A program made the position numbers and the translations under genes. Positions 23,874 through 33,900 of a stretch of DNA of 52,300 nt are shown one piece after another (position 1 is the first letter of the stretch; each line of letters opens with the position of its first letter). Below the pieces are notes generated by a model that saw nothing but the letters and a program-made list of their open reading frames with translations, was not told the origin of the DNA and made no database searches. The DNA is from JBBSWA01 sp038046485 (lineage in GTDB: Archaea > Nanobdellota > Nanobdellia > Woesearchaeales > SM23-78): NCBI GenBank assembly GCA_038046485.1, contig JBBSWA010000035.1:1-52300 (forward strand), written 5' to 3'.

Positions 23874-26015
23874 ATGGCTGCCGAGGATGCGACCAAGACC
23901 AAAAGTGCCTGGAGTCAATGGGCTAAAAGAAAGTTCTCTAAAGCTAGACAAGGATTATCTGCTGGTGCTGATTGGACAAAAGAATTTACAAAACAACACT
24001 TCGGACAAGGACCCAGTGAATGGGATCAGCATGTTTACGGAGAAGACCCTAACATAAGACAGCAATTCAAAAAAAACATTGACCGAACAAAAGAATACGT
24101 ATCCGCCGACTATGAAAAAACACGACAAAGAATGGGCGCAAGGGTCGAAAAAGCTAGACAATGGAACCAAGACCGCAAAGCTCGCAAAGAAGAAAAAGAA
24201 CGGCAAGAAGCTGAAGAAGCACGACAACGTGCCCAAGAAGCTGAACAGGACCAAATCCGGGACCAGGGCGCACAACAAGAAGCACTCCAAGAAACCGAAG
24301 CAGAAGACCGACTTAACCAATACGACGATGAAATCCGTCAAGCTGAACGAGGGAGTCCTACCCACCTAAAATACTTAATCGCCTTTGCCGTTGCATGGTT
24401 CAACTATTTTTCCAATTTTATGGTTATTGGGCTAGTCCCTGGATTGGGAGATGTGCTTGATGGCCTAACTGAATTAGCCTATTTAATTATTTTGAAAAAA
24501 AATGGGTTCGTCCCTCTTCTTATAGGAGCCATTGAATTTATCCCCGGAGCAGACTTTATCCCTTTCCACCCTATTGGCGTATTCATCAGCTGGTTCCTAT
24601 TCTTATTTTCTCACAACCCCGCTTCGGATGTCAAAAAAAGAAGAAGAGAATACAAACAAAAACTTGAGAAAGCAAAATCTAAAAAACAAGGAGGAAGCTA
24701 CCAAGAACCGAATGGATGGGCTACCCTTGCTCTTTTGAGCTTCACTTTTTTAGTGATCTTTGGGATTATCACCGGATACCTTGCCTTCGGATCCACTTCA
24801 TTGATCCTTGCCGCAAGCATCCTTGTCCTCGCCTGGATCAGCTTAGGGGTCTTCAAATTTCCTGTACGCCTAAGCTTTGATCGAGAATTTGTTAAAGACC
24901 TTGTAGTCGCCCTGATTTTTATTGCCGGAATCCTCATCATCATCTTTTTTCTGATTCCCTCCTTTATAGGCTGTGTGCGTAGTGGAGAATGCGAACAAAT
25001 GGTGAAAGAAGGCGCTATCAATGCTCAAATTGCCACCCAGGATAATCCCCTTTTCTACTATCTCTGGCCAGGCAATTGGCTAAAAATCTTTGAAAGACAA
25101 CTCGCCATCTCTGGATTACAACCTGAAGGACAAGCCGAAACCCCTAAAGTGGGTGTACGCATCACCAAAATGGACACTCGACTCCCCACCAGGGGTGCCT
25201 TCCACGAGGGAGACCCTGTCACGGTTTACATTAATCTTCTTAGCACAATTTACTATCCGGTTACGATCCAACACTCCTGCACCCTTAGCGCAACCACTCT
25301 TAGTGCCTCCGCAACCCCACTTAACACACTCGTCATTGGCCCTGCGGACTCTGTCGATCCAGCCACCACGGATTTATATGAAACCAAAGAACAAACCGTT
25401 ACCTGCACTTGGAACAACCTCAAAAAGGGTACGTACAAAGCGACCTACACCGGCAGCATGATTTCCACTACAAACGCCTTTGTCACCCTTTCCTTTATCG
25501 AGAGACAAAGCATGGAGAGTTTCCGAGCACACGCACCTGAGGTAGACCTCAACAAGTTTTTATTTATAGATCCTATGTTCAAACCTCTCTATACGAACGG
25601 CCCCATCACCATCCAAGTTGACCGGATCACACAACCCATTGCTTTAGATATGGATAAACCCAGAACCCTTAACCTCAACCTCTTCCTTGAAAGCAACTGG
25701 ACGGATGGTCGGATTGAACACTCCGATCAATTCACCCTCTATGTCCCAAAAGAAATGCAACTCCAACAAAAACCTGGGTGTGATGGATTTGATGAGAAAA
25801 CACCTTCCTCCATTCAAGATTATACCACTTATACCGCACTTTATGACAAGCTAGGAAGGACTACTGAAACCCTACGAAGACTCACCTGCGAATTTGTCAT
25901 TCCAGAACCTAAAAAGCTTTTAGGCGACAAATCCAAAGCCCTTAAAACCATTGCCATGGAAATCAGCTACAAATATAAAATACAAAGATCTATTCCTTTC
26001 ACGGTGAAAACATGA
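23874..26015 (+). CDS. Multi-pass membrane protein with coiled-coil head
   Basis: A 713-aa protein, not recognised. Residues about 60-160 are a charged coiled coil (Arg/Glu/Gln/Lys-rich). Residues about 165-245 contain two or three hydrophobic segments around GLVPGLGDVLDGLTELAYL. After a basic loop come three more helices (about 285-370). The last 300 residues are a beta-rich region with Cys residues, probably extracellular. TTTATATA at 23764 suggests its own promoter with a leader of about 80 nt; GAGGGGAG lies rather far (about 18 nt) from the ATG. The following gene overlaps by 4 bases. Confidence 0.65.
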   Translation: MAAEDATKTKSAWSQWAKRKFSKARQGLSAGADWTKEFTKQHFGQGPSEWDQHVYGEDPNIRQQFKKNIDRTKEYVSADYEKTRQRMGARVEKARQWNQDRKARKEEKERQEAEEARQRAQEAEQDQIRDQGAQQEALQETEAEDRLNQYDDEIRQAERGSPTHLKYLIAFAVAWFNYFSNFMVIGLVPGLGDVLDGLTELAYLIILKKNGFVPLLIGAIEFIPGADFIPFHPIGVFISWFLFLFSHNPASDVKKRRREYKQKLEKAKSKKQGGSYQEPNGWATLALLSFTFLVIFGIITGYLAFGSTSLILAASILVLAWISLGVFKFPVRLSFDREFVKDLVVALIFIAGILIIIFFLIPSFIGCVRSGECEQMVKEGAINAQIATQDNPLFYYLWPGNWLKIFERQLAISGLQPEGQAETPKVGVRITKMDTRLPTRGAFHEGDPVTVYINLLSTIYYPVTIQHSCTLSATTLSASATPLNTLVIGPADSVDPATTDLYETKEQTVTCTWNNLKKGTYKATYTGSMISTTNAFVTLSFIERQSMESFRAHAPEVDLNKFLFIDPMFKPLYTNGPITIQVDRITQPIALDMDKPRTLNLNLFLESNWTDGRIEHSDQFTLYVPKEMQLQQKPGCDGFDEKTPSSIQDYTTYTALYDKLGRTTETLRRLTCEFVIPEPKKLLGDKSKALKTIAMEISYKYKIQRSIPFTVKT

Positions 26016-28120
26016 AACTTACTCTACTCTTTATGCTATTGGTGGCTGCTCTACTCACCAGTTGCCTGCAAGGAGGTGGCGGAGGTTCAGCGTACCAAGA
26101 AGTCAACTACCGAGAAGGAAGCGAAGGCCTAGGAATTGCTCTCATTGAAAACGCCCCTACTGATATTGTAGACGAAGAAAGCACCTTCCCTGTTCGCGTG
26201 CAAATCAAGAACCAAGGGGCGTACGACATCTCCAGCGAAAAACAAGAAAATGTGTATGTGACCGTCATTAAAGATAACTATTTTGTACAAGGAGACACGG
26301 AAGGCTATACACCTCCTTTTGGCCTTCGAGGAAAGTCAGATGCCTACCCCAATGGACAAACCTACACCCTTGATTTAGGCATGTACAAAGCAAGCACGAT
26401 TCCTGGCAATTTTGAAAAACCACAAACTCCGATTATGATCACGGCGTGCTATCCCTATCAGACAAAACTTGTCCAAGATATCTGCATCGATACCAAAACT
26501 CAAAACCAGCGCGTCCAAAGCTGCAAAAGTAAAGATAGCTACACGTACTCTGGACAAGGAGCTCCCGTTGTCATCAATAAAGTAGAACCAGACATGCAGC
26601 AACTCCAAGGCGGATATGTACGACCCAGTTTCAGAATCTACGTAGACAACAAAGGAAAGGGACAAGTCATTAGCCCCAAACCATTATTGGATGGAAAAAC
26701 TCCTGAACAAGTCTGCACGGCTCAACAAGCACAGAAAGATGAGATTGACAATGTCCAGATCACGGCTTATTTATCTGACCTGCAACTCGACTGCCGAGAT
26801 GCCGGCGTACCTGACTACTTAGATATTGGATCCAAAGAAAGTTCGATTCGCTGCTACGTCACCGACGAATCCTTACAAAAAGAACCCAACCGCTTTGGAA
26901 ACCGTGACAACTATCAAACCACCTTACGCATTGAACTGGACTATTATTATATGGTTACGGATGAGAAAAAGATAACCATCCGACATGTACAAACCTTCAA
27001 AAAGAAAGATGCGGTACCCGGACTGGTCCTTCCTGGACAATGTCCCTTCCCCTGGCAAACCTTTGATGGTGGGAAGGCTGAGTGCGTCAACAAGTGCGAT
27101 TACTGTGGAAGCCTTGAAGCTGGAAAACAACGACCTGACTTCTGTACCTCCAAACCCATCATTGGACAAACCTACAAGATCACCTCCGGATTCAAGTGCG
27201 CCTGCACGGATCTTAATGGCCCTGGAAGCTTTGATGATCTCTTCAAACGTGAAACCACCTATTACGATGGAGACATCAAAAACTTCAAACCCTTCAAACT
27301 AGCCATTCAAGGAGATTTATGTCCGGATGATAAGGGCTGCTGTAAACCTGTAGATTGCAGCAACTACGAAAAAGATGCTCACGGATGCGGATTGCAACCG
27401 GAATGCACGTACTGCGCGGCGACTGAAACAAAAAAACCCGCTTGCTACAACGCTCAGAATGGGAATGATTTACTAAGCGGTGAAGAGCGAGCTGAAAAGA
27501 TTTGTAAAGCCCACTGTGGCGAGCGCACTGCCTACAACCCCGTTACGCGCACATGTGAAAAACCGCTTAAAGACCTTCCTTCCGAAAATAAACCGGCTAC
27601 AACAACGCCTCCTTCTGAGAAAAAAACAGCAGCAACGCCTCCGGAAGAAACACTTCCATCAGAAATCACTTCAACCCCCCCTCCGTTCAAACCTCTTCAA
27701 GTAGACACCTCCTCCTTCTACGATGACAGTCCCAGTGGAAGCTACGACTTCCAACTCAAAGATAATGGCAATCTCAATGTGCCCATTCCCTCCCCCTTCG
27801 AAGGAACTGTTCAACGAACCGCCAACGCCCCAGGATATGGAAACGTTGTGGAACTTCGAGGAAGCCAAAACATCTGGCGCTTTGCCCACCTAAAAGAGAT
27901 TCAAGTAAAAAAAGGAGAGCTCGTCCAGCAAGGACAATCCTTAGGTATACAAGGCAACACAGGAAATACACAAGGAGCCACGGGCATTCATATCCACGTT
28001 GAAATCCACCGTAAGGCAGACCCTATTGGAAACCCCACCCGGATCACAGATCGAAGTATTACTGAACCTCTTGTTCAAGAGTACTTAACTTATGTGCAAG
28101 GAGGGGCTCTTATATCATGA
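26012..28120 (+). CDS. Lipoprotein with degenerate M23 (LytM-like) C-terminal domain
   Basis: A 702-aa protein with a lipoprotein signal (LLVAALLTSC) and a Gly-rich linker. The middle part is Cys-rich (CDYCGS, CACTDLNG, CGLQPECTYC). After a Pro/Thr linker (about 530-560) comes an M23 peptidase-like domain: PFEGTV, WRFAHLKEIQVKKGELVQQG, and HIHVEIH at the end. The HxH metal pair is present, but the first metal motif (HxxxD) is not seen, so it may bind rather than cut. Archaea lack peptidoglycan. The stem resembles the next protein (SGQGAPVVI block). Confidence 0.7.
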   Translation: MKLTLLFMLLVAALLTSCLQGGGGGSAYQEVNYREGSEGLGIALIENAPTDIVDEESTFPVRVQIKNQGAYDISSEKQENVYVTVIKDNYFVQGDTEGYTPPFGLRGKSDAYPNGQTYTLDLGMYKASTIPGNFEKPQTPIMITACYPYQTKLVQDICIDTKTQNQRVQSCKSKDSYTYSGQGAPVVINKVEPDMQQLQGGYVRPSFRIYVDNKGKGQVISPKPLLDGKTPEQVCTAQQAQKDEIDNVQITAYLSDLQLDCRDAGVPDYLDIGSKESSIRCYVTDESLQKEPNRFGNRDNYQTTLRIELDYYYMVTDEKKITIRHVQTFKKKDAVPGLVLPGQCPFPWQTFDGGKAECVNKCDYCGSLEAGKQRPDFCTSKPIIGQTYKITSGFKCACTDLNGPGSFDDLFKRETTYYDGDIKNFKPFKLAIQGDLCPDDKGCCKPVDCSNYEKDAHGCGLQPECTYCAATETKKPACYNAQNGNDLLSGEERAEKICKAHCGERTAYNPVTRTCEKPLKDLPSENKPATTTPPSEKKTAATPPEETLPSEITSTPPPFKPLQVDTSSFYDDSPSGSYDFQLKDNGNLNVPIPSPFEGTVQRTANAPGYGNVVELRGSQNIWRFAHLKEIQVKKGELVQQGQSLGIQGNTGNTQGATGIHIHVEIHRKADPIGNPTRITDRSITEPLVQEYLTYVQGGALIS

Positions 28121-29481
28121 AGACCTACATTGGAGTCTTATTTCTTTTAACTCTTTTTTTAATTAGCTGCCAAGCCACACAAAAATCCGGCGAATACACG
28201 GGAAAAGATGGCGTGATCATTAGCTTTACTGGAGGCGTACCTACTCGGATTTACACTGAACAAGACCTTCCAATTCAAATGATCATCGGCCACGCCATCG
28301 GAATCGGATTCCAAGACCAAGTGCTTGGCACCACACTTGAACACAAGGGGGATGTGGACATCGGCGTTAAGGTATGGAACAAAGGCACCAGCTTTGTACG
28401 CGGAGCGGTTTACTTATCTGGATATGATCCCAAGATTATTAGTTTTGAAGGACAAGATGACAATGTGGGAAAATTGCAAACCTACAAAGACTGCACCCTA
28501 AACCTCGATCGACTTGGATTTGGCCTACTCAGTGGAAACTTCCAATGCCAAAGCATTGATTTAGGTAGTCTGGGTAAAGTCAACTTAGGTTTAGCCGTCA
28601 ACAAACAAGGCCAGGTTGCTTTTGATTTAGGAGGCCTCAATTTAGATACGGCCCTTGACAAACTCTTCAAAACCAATTTATTTGAACGAACGGCACTCTT
28701 TGGAAAAACAGACATCAGCTTTAGCAAGAACGATGCGGGCACACGATTTGATCTTACGTTTAACAACCCAGATCTGGATGTAGCCTATTCTAGCCGAGGA
28801 CGATTGTTTTTAGCTGCGTTTAGCTTCATTGACTTTACGATGAATGGCAAAGGCGTTGAGTTTTTACTGCCACCGAGTATTGCGGATTATCCAGGTACCA
28901 ATGCGCAGTACTTTAACTTTCACGGTGTCGTACATGGACTTCCTCTTGGACAACCTAGCGCTGACCAAACCATCCTTGTTAAAACCTGCTACCTTTATAG
29001 TACGTATTCAAGCCCTTCCGTATGCATTGATCCTGACCCTTCTTCTGCTACTAAAAAAGTGTGCACTCCTACTCGGTACAGTAGCAGCAGCGGACAAGGT
29101 GCGCCTGTAGCGATAACGAGCATTTCCGAAGAAACCACCCCCACCAAGATCTACTTCAACATTGACATTGAAAACATCGGAGGCGGACAACTCTACGACC
29201 CTGGATACATCCAACGCTGCAACCCTTACTATCCCTTACCTGTTACGGATAATGACCTAGATACTGTGCTTGTTGGAGCGGCTTACATTGGAAAACAACG
29301 CCTCACGTGCGATCCCCCCATGGCCGTACGCCTCTTCCAAAAAAAAGGACGCGTGCGATGCTACTACGACCTCAAAGATGCATTTACCAGCAAAACTGGC
29401 TATCAAACTCCACTGACACTTGAATTATGGTACGGATATAGTACGTCCATGCAGAAAACGATTAATATTAAGAGAACTTGA
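28117..29481 (+). CDS. Envelope lipoprotein, partial paralog of the previous one
   Basis: A 454-aa protein with a lipoprotein signal (LLTLFLISC). The C-terminal third (CTPTRYSSSSGQGAPVAI, then NIDIENIGGGQLYDPG and RLTCDPPMAVRLF) aligns with the middle of the 26012 protein (YTYSGQGAPVVINKV; IYVDNKGKGQVISP), so both carry the same beta-sandwich module. It is the last gene of the envelope operon and overlaps the previous one by ATGA. The N-terminal half is of unknown type. Confidence 0.65.
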   Translation: MKTYIGVLFLLTLFLISCQATQKSGEYTGKDGVIISFTGGVPTRIYTEQDLPIQMIIGHAIGIGFQDQVLGTTLEHKGDVDIGVKVWNKGTSFVRGAVYLSGYDPKIISFEGQDDNVGKLQTYKDCTLNLDRLGFGLLSGNFQCQSIDLGSLGKVNLGLAVNKQGQVAFDLGGLNLDTALDKLFKTNLFERTALFGKTDISFSKNDAGTRFDLTFNNPDLDVAYSSRGRLFLAAFSFIDFTMNGKGVEFLLPPSIADYPGTNAQYFNFHGVVHGLPLGQPSADQTILVKTCYLYSTYSSPSVCIDPDPSSATKKVCTPTRYSSSSGQGAPVAITSISEETTPTKIYFNIDIENIGGGQLYDPGYIQRCNPYYPLPVTDNDLDTVLVGAAYIGKQRLTCDPPMAVRLFQKKGRVRCYYDLKDAFTSKTGYQTPLTLELWYGYSTSMQKTINIKRT

Positions 29482-29510
29482 ATCGTAGCGAATACTTTAT
29501 CTATCCAAAT

Positions 29511-30848
29511 TTATTCAATGATCGGCTCGTGATGCAGCCAAGCTATACCCTTTATACGTTCTGTCACATACTTGTCCTGGATTATGTGTTCGATTAATGA
29601 TTTGGGCTCAAGATATTTGCGCTTCAACTTCACCCAGAGACGACCTTTTTCTTCGTATGCCTCTTTGTGCTTCTCCTTGAAGTTCTGTGCATCTTCTTTA
29701 TTCTTGAGGGGAGGCCCTTGATGCAAAACAGTGTTAGACAATTTGGCCTTTTTTACCACGAAATACAGGATGGAATTTTCCTCGCCGAATTCAAAGCCGT
29801 CTTCGAGGATCTTGAACTCATGCTCTTCTAGTCTTTCCTTTAACTGCTCGAAGACCCTTAACACTTTTGTACCGACTACATCTGCTTTGCCTTCCAATGG
29901 TTTTATGTCTAGACCCAATACCCATTCTTTTTTATGCTTTAACACAACTGCTTCCCAATCTATATGTTTGAGGATGAAGAACTCCTCAGATGGATGAAGC
30001 AAGAAACCTCTGCACGCCTCCTTGAACTTCTCAAATGATTTGTCTGAGACTGAGGCTGCTGCATTGCGATCGGGTTGAATGGGATCCACAATGACTAATG
30101 GGGAGACCAGTTTGGAAGGGTTTAATGCTTTTAACGGATCTTTATGATGCCCTTCACTGTCGATGACTACACTGTTTCCCCATTCAGAGGCTTCTTGGAT
30201 GAGCGCTTTGAATGAACCTGCGTGCAAGATGAGTAAGTCAATGACATGCCCTGAAAAGCCCTGAACAAAACTTTCTGCACCGTAAACACCCACAGATTTA
30301 CAAAAAACCTTCAATAGGCGGATCTCATCTACCATAAATGGCTTCTTTGCAATCTTACGCTTTACATAATCGACGTGAAAAGGACTCATGTCTGTCACGT
30401 TCTTGGCTTCCTTGTACTCTGAAATTCTTAACACCGGAATCACTTCAAAAAAGAAGTCGTTCTCGGACTCAGGAACGCACATCTTAGAGCTATTTAGCTT
30501 GCGTTCCTGGCCATGTGAAGTCGAAAAATGACTTCCCACGAACTGAAAATAATCCCTTGAGCCATGAATGCGCTCCACATCCTTAAATAAAGAATTTAAA
30601 ATCGGCTCGAGCACATCTGAAATTGGCAGGTCATGATATTTACGAACATCAAAACGAACAAACATGTCTACGTCATGATCATTTTTTAGAAAGGTACCCT
30701 TTGCAAAACTACCCCCTATGACACACTCGGCGTCTATATTGGCTACGTGCAAAGCTGTGTTTAAACGCTTGACTACCCCCTCGACTTCATGCACCTGAAC
30801 TTCTAAAGGCTTCACCCGTTCTAAAACCTTCTTTAGCAAGGCATCCAT
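29511..30848 (-). CDS. cca: CCA-adding enzyme (archaeal class I)
   Basis: A 445-aa tRNA nucleotidyltransferase of archaeal length. The signature GGSFAKGTFLKNDHDVDMFV (about 45-64) includes the helical turn and metal-binding aspartates. DEIRLLKVFCKSVGVYGAES and FVQGFSGHVIDLLILHAGSF form the central domain. It builds or repairs the 3'-CCA end of tRNAs. CTTTTTATAG lies 25-30 nt before the ATG on the minus strand, so the mRNA is leaderless. Confidence 0.94.
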   Translation of the reverse strand: MDALLKKVLERVKPLEVQVHEVEGVVKRLNTALHVANIDAECVIGGSFAKGTFLKNDHDVDMFVRFDVRKYHDLPISDVLEPILNSLFKDVERIHGSRDYFQFVGSHFSTSHGQERKLNSSKMCVPESENDFFFEVIPVLRISEYKEAKNVTDMSPFHVDYVKRKIAKKPFMVDEIRLLKVFCKSVGVYGAESFVQGFSGHVIDLLILHAGSFKALIQEASEWGNSVVIDSEGHHKDPLKALNPSKLVSPLVIVDPIQPDRNAAASVSDKSFEKFKEACRGFLLHPSEEFFILKHIDWEAVVLKHKKEWVLGLDIKPLEGKADVVGTKVLRVFEQLKERLEEHEFKILEDGFEFGEENSILYFVVKKAKLSNTVLHQGPPLKNKEDAQNFKEKHKEAYEEKGRLWVKLKRKYLEPKSLIEHIIQDKYVTERIKGIAWLHHEPIIE

Positions 30849-30992
30849 ACTTTACTCAAAGCCAAACAGCTATAAAAAGCTTCTCTTGCCCTACGGCCAA
30901 AAACAGCCGTTACATAGATATCCAAGACTCTAAACGAAAAATATCTTTGAGACACACAATATATATAAATCCCCCCCTCTGAAATTGAAGTT

Positions 30993-33900
30993 ATGCGTAA
31001 AAAAGGGGTGGACTTAACCTTAATAGCAGCTTCTTTGCTCTTGATTACAAGCATATTTGCCATTTCTTCCTTCAAAAATCCGACCTTATTTGAAGGAAGC
31101 ATTACTGGAGCTCAAATCATTAAAGGTGGAGGAGGCGGAAGCTCCTGCAGCCTCTGCCCTCCTGCCATTTGCTACAACAGCGTTGTCTGCAGCAACAAAT
31201 GTGGAGCTGACCAAGTCTGCCTCCCCAGTCTGGACATCTGTTGTGACTTGTGCCCTGCCCATGCATTTACGTGCGTTGAAAAAAGCCAAACCCCTGGAGG
31301 AGCCAGCCCCCCCGCCGATGTATGCACTGGTGACGGCCCCGAACAATGCGACGGCCTCGACAACGACTGCGACGGCATCATCGATGAACTCTGCGACAAA
31401 GATGTTGATGCGTATTGTGATGGGGGAATGTGGTATCGGAAGGACAATGGAGAGCAAAACCTGACCAGTAAGCATGGATACCAGTCGTTTTTCCCAGCAG
31501 CCAACTACCCAGATATTTATGAGAGCCGGATCTTGTATGTAGACAACAAAACAGGGAAAGTAGGACTGTACGTAAACGATATCAACCTAAGCACCGATAC
31601 CCTTATCTATCTAGGAGAAATCAGCAGCGACCCGGGTGATGGTAATAAATTCAAAGGAGCCCCCAGCGTAGAGGGGGGGGCATTATGGAAAGATAGAATC
31701 ATCTGGTTGAACCGGACGAATTTCAACACCAGCTCAGTCGATGTATGGCTGTCTAACACAACGAACATGCAACGATGGAAACTTCTTACAACAAGGGATT
31801 CTGTATACCAACCAGACGTGTTCGAAAACTACGCTATCGTGGACACCGAAAGCCCCCTAACAATAAATCTAAACACACTTCAGCTCATCAATTTCACAAA
31901 CCCTGCCAGCCCGATTATTAAAAATATAACGACCGCTTTCTTCGCCGGCTGGCCCCACTTACACAAAGAACTCGTTGTATGGGAGGCAAACGCCACTGGG
32001 ATGTATCAGATCTATCTGTACAACATCACCAGTGGGACCACTCAGCAGCTTACGGCAAGCGGAAACAACCACCGCCCAGACGTATACAATAACCTTGTCA
32101 TCTGGGTGACTTATGATAGTACTAATGCCAATAACGGGACGGTTGTTCTATACAATCTAACGAGTGGAAGCAAAATAAATATTACTCAAGCCCACCCCCA
32201 CTATAACGCCCGCATCCATGGAGGGCAAATTGCCTACATCGAAAACCAGAACAACCTCTGGAATGTTTACATATACGACATCCGAACAGGAACCACAGGC
32301 ATGGTCACGAACGATACGACACTCAAGCAGTACCTGGCACTGCACAACCGATTGGTAGCCTGGGAGAGGCCTTTTTCCACCCACTACCGCGACCTCTCTT
32401 CAGGACCTATTTGTTTAAGCGGCGACTGCGATGACCGCAACAATACGGTAAACCCTGCCGGAACAGAAGACCCGACGTGCAATGGCATGGACGAAGACTG
32501 CGATGGACTGGTAGATGAAGGATGCGAACCGTGCCTGACAGCGCCGGACAGTGATGCAGATAATTATAAGAAAGACAGCTACCGAGAAGAAGTGGCGAGC
32601 AATACAAGCTACTCAGAAACAAATTCAGACACCTACCAAAACCTGATTGTTTACTCGAGCAACAAAAACGGAAACAATGACCTCTACGTCTACGACACGA
32701 ACACCCGAAAAGAAACGCAAATAACCGACAACTTTGACATTGAATTGAATCCCCGTATCTACAAAGACAGCGTAGTCTACCAAGCCAGCAGAAGCGGAAA
32801 CTACGACATCTACCTATATAATATTACAAGCAAAACAGAAAGGCAAATAACCCTCAACCCCTCGGGGCAGTGGCGGCCGGCAGTGTATGAAAACTACATT
32901 GCATGGATTGATGGACGCAATTATGATCCACTCAAAGACACATGGGACGTCTACTTATATGATTTAACAACAGACACGGAAACACGAGTAACGCAGAGTG
33001 CAACTGCCTTTATGTCAGCCTCTACAAAACCAGTGGATATCTTTAACAACTACATTGTCTGGGCTGACCAGCGAAACTATCCTATTATGACAAGCCCTCC
33101 CAGCGCAGATATTTACTTGTATAACATCACAACCAGATCAGAAAAAAAGATCAGCCAGCAAAGCACACATGTGTATATGCCCAGTATTGATGGCAGCTAC
33201 GTGGCTTATAATGCTTACGGAGGAAACATATACCTTTATGATATTCAAAAAGACAAAGAAACACTTTTAACCGTTTACACCCCTCCCCCTGGAGGAGTAT
33301 CTATCCCTATTAGTCTTCGACAACAAAATGTTGCCTATGATTCTTATGAACAAAACCACCAGCAACTTCATGTGAAAGATATCCTCACTCTTACTGACAA
33401 AAAGCTTACGCTGGATAGCTATGACCACTACACTTCCAGCATCTGGCAAGACCTCATCAGCTACACCCACTCCAGTAATGCACAAGATGTGTACTACATC
33501 AACACCAGCGTCGGAGCATGCGGGGACTGCAATGATAACAATGTGAGCATTAAGCCTGGCGTGAATGAAACGTGCTACAACAGCCTTGATGACAACTGTA
33601 ATGGCTTAATCGATGAAGGATGTACACCTTGTAGTGTGGCACTGGATTCTGACTCTGACAGTTATAAAGCAGATAGTTGGGAAGAAAAAATAGCGAGCAA
33701 CAACGGATTGGCATACGAAGATTATTCCAGCACGTACAAAGACGCCATTGTGTACCAGTCAGACAAGACAGGCTACTCGCAAATCTACCTGTACAACACA
33801 ACCTCTGGAACAACAACACAAATCACTTCTTACTTAAGCAACCACAAATACCCAAGAATTTACAAAGAAAAAATAGTGTACCAAGACGACCGCAATCACA

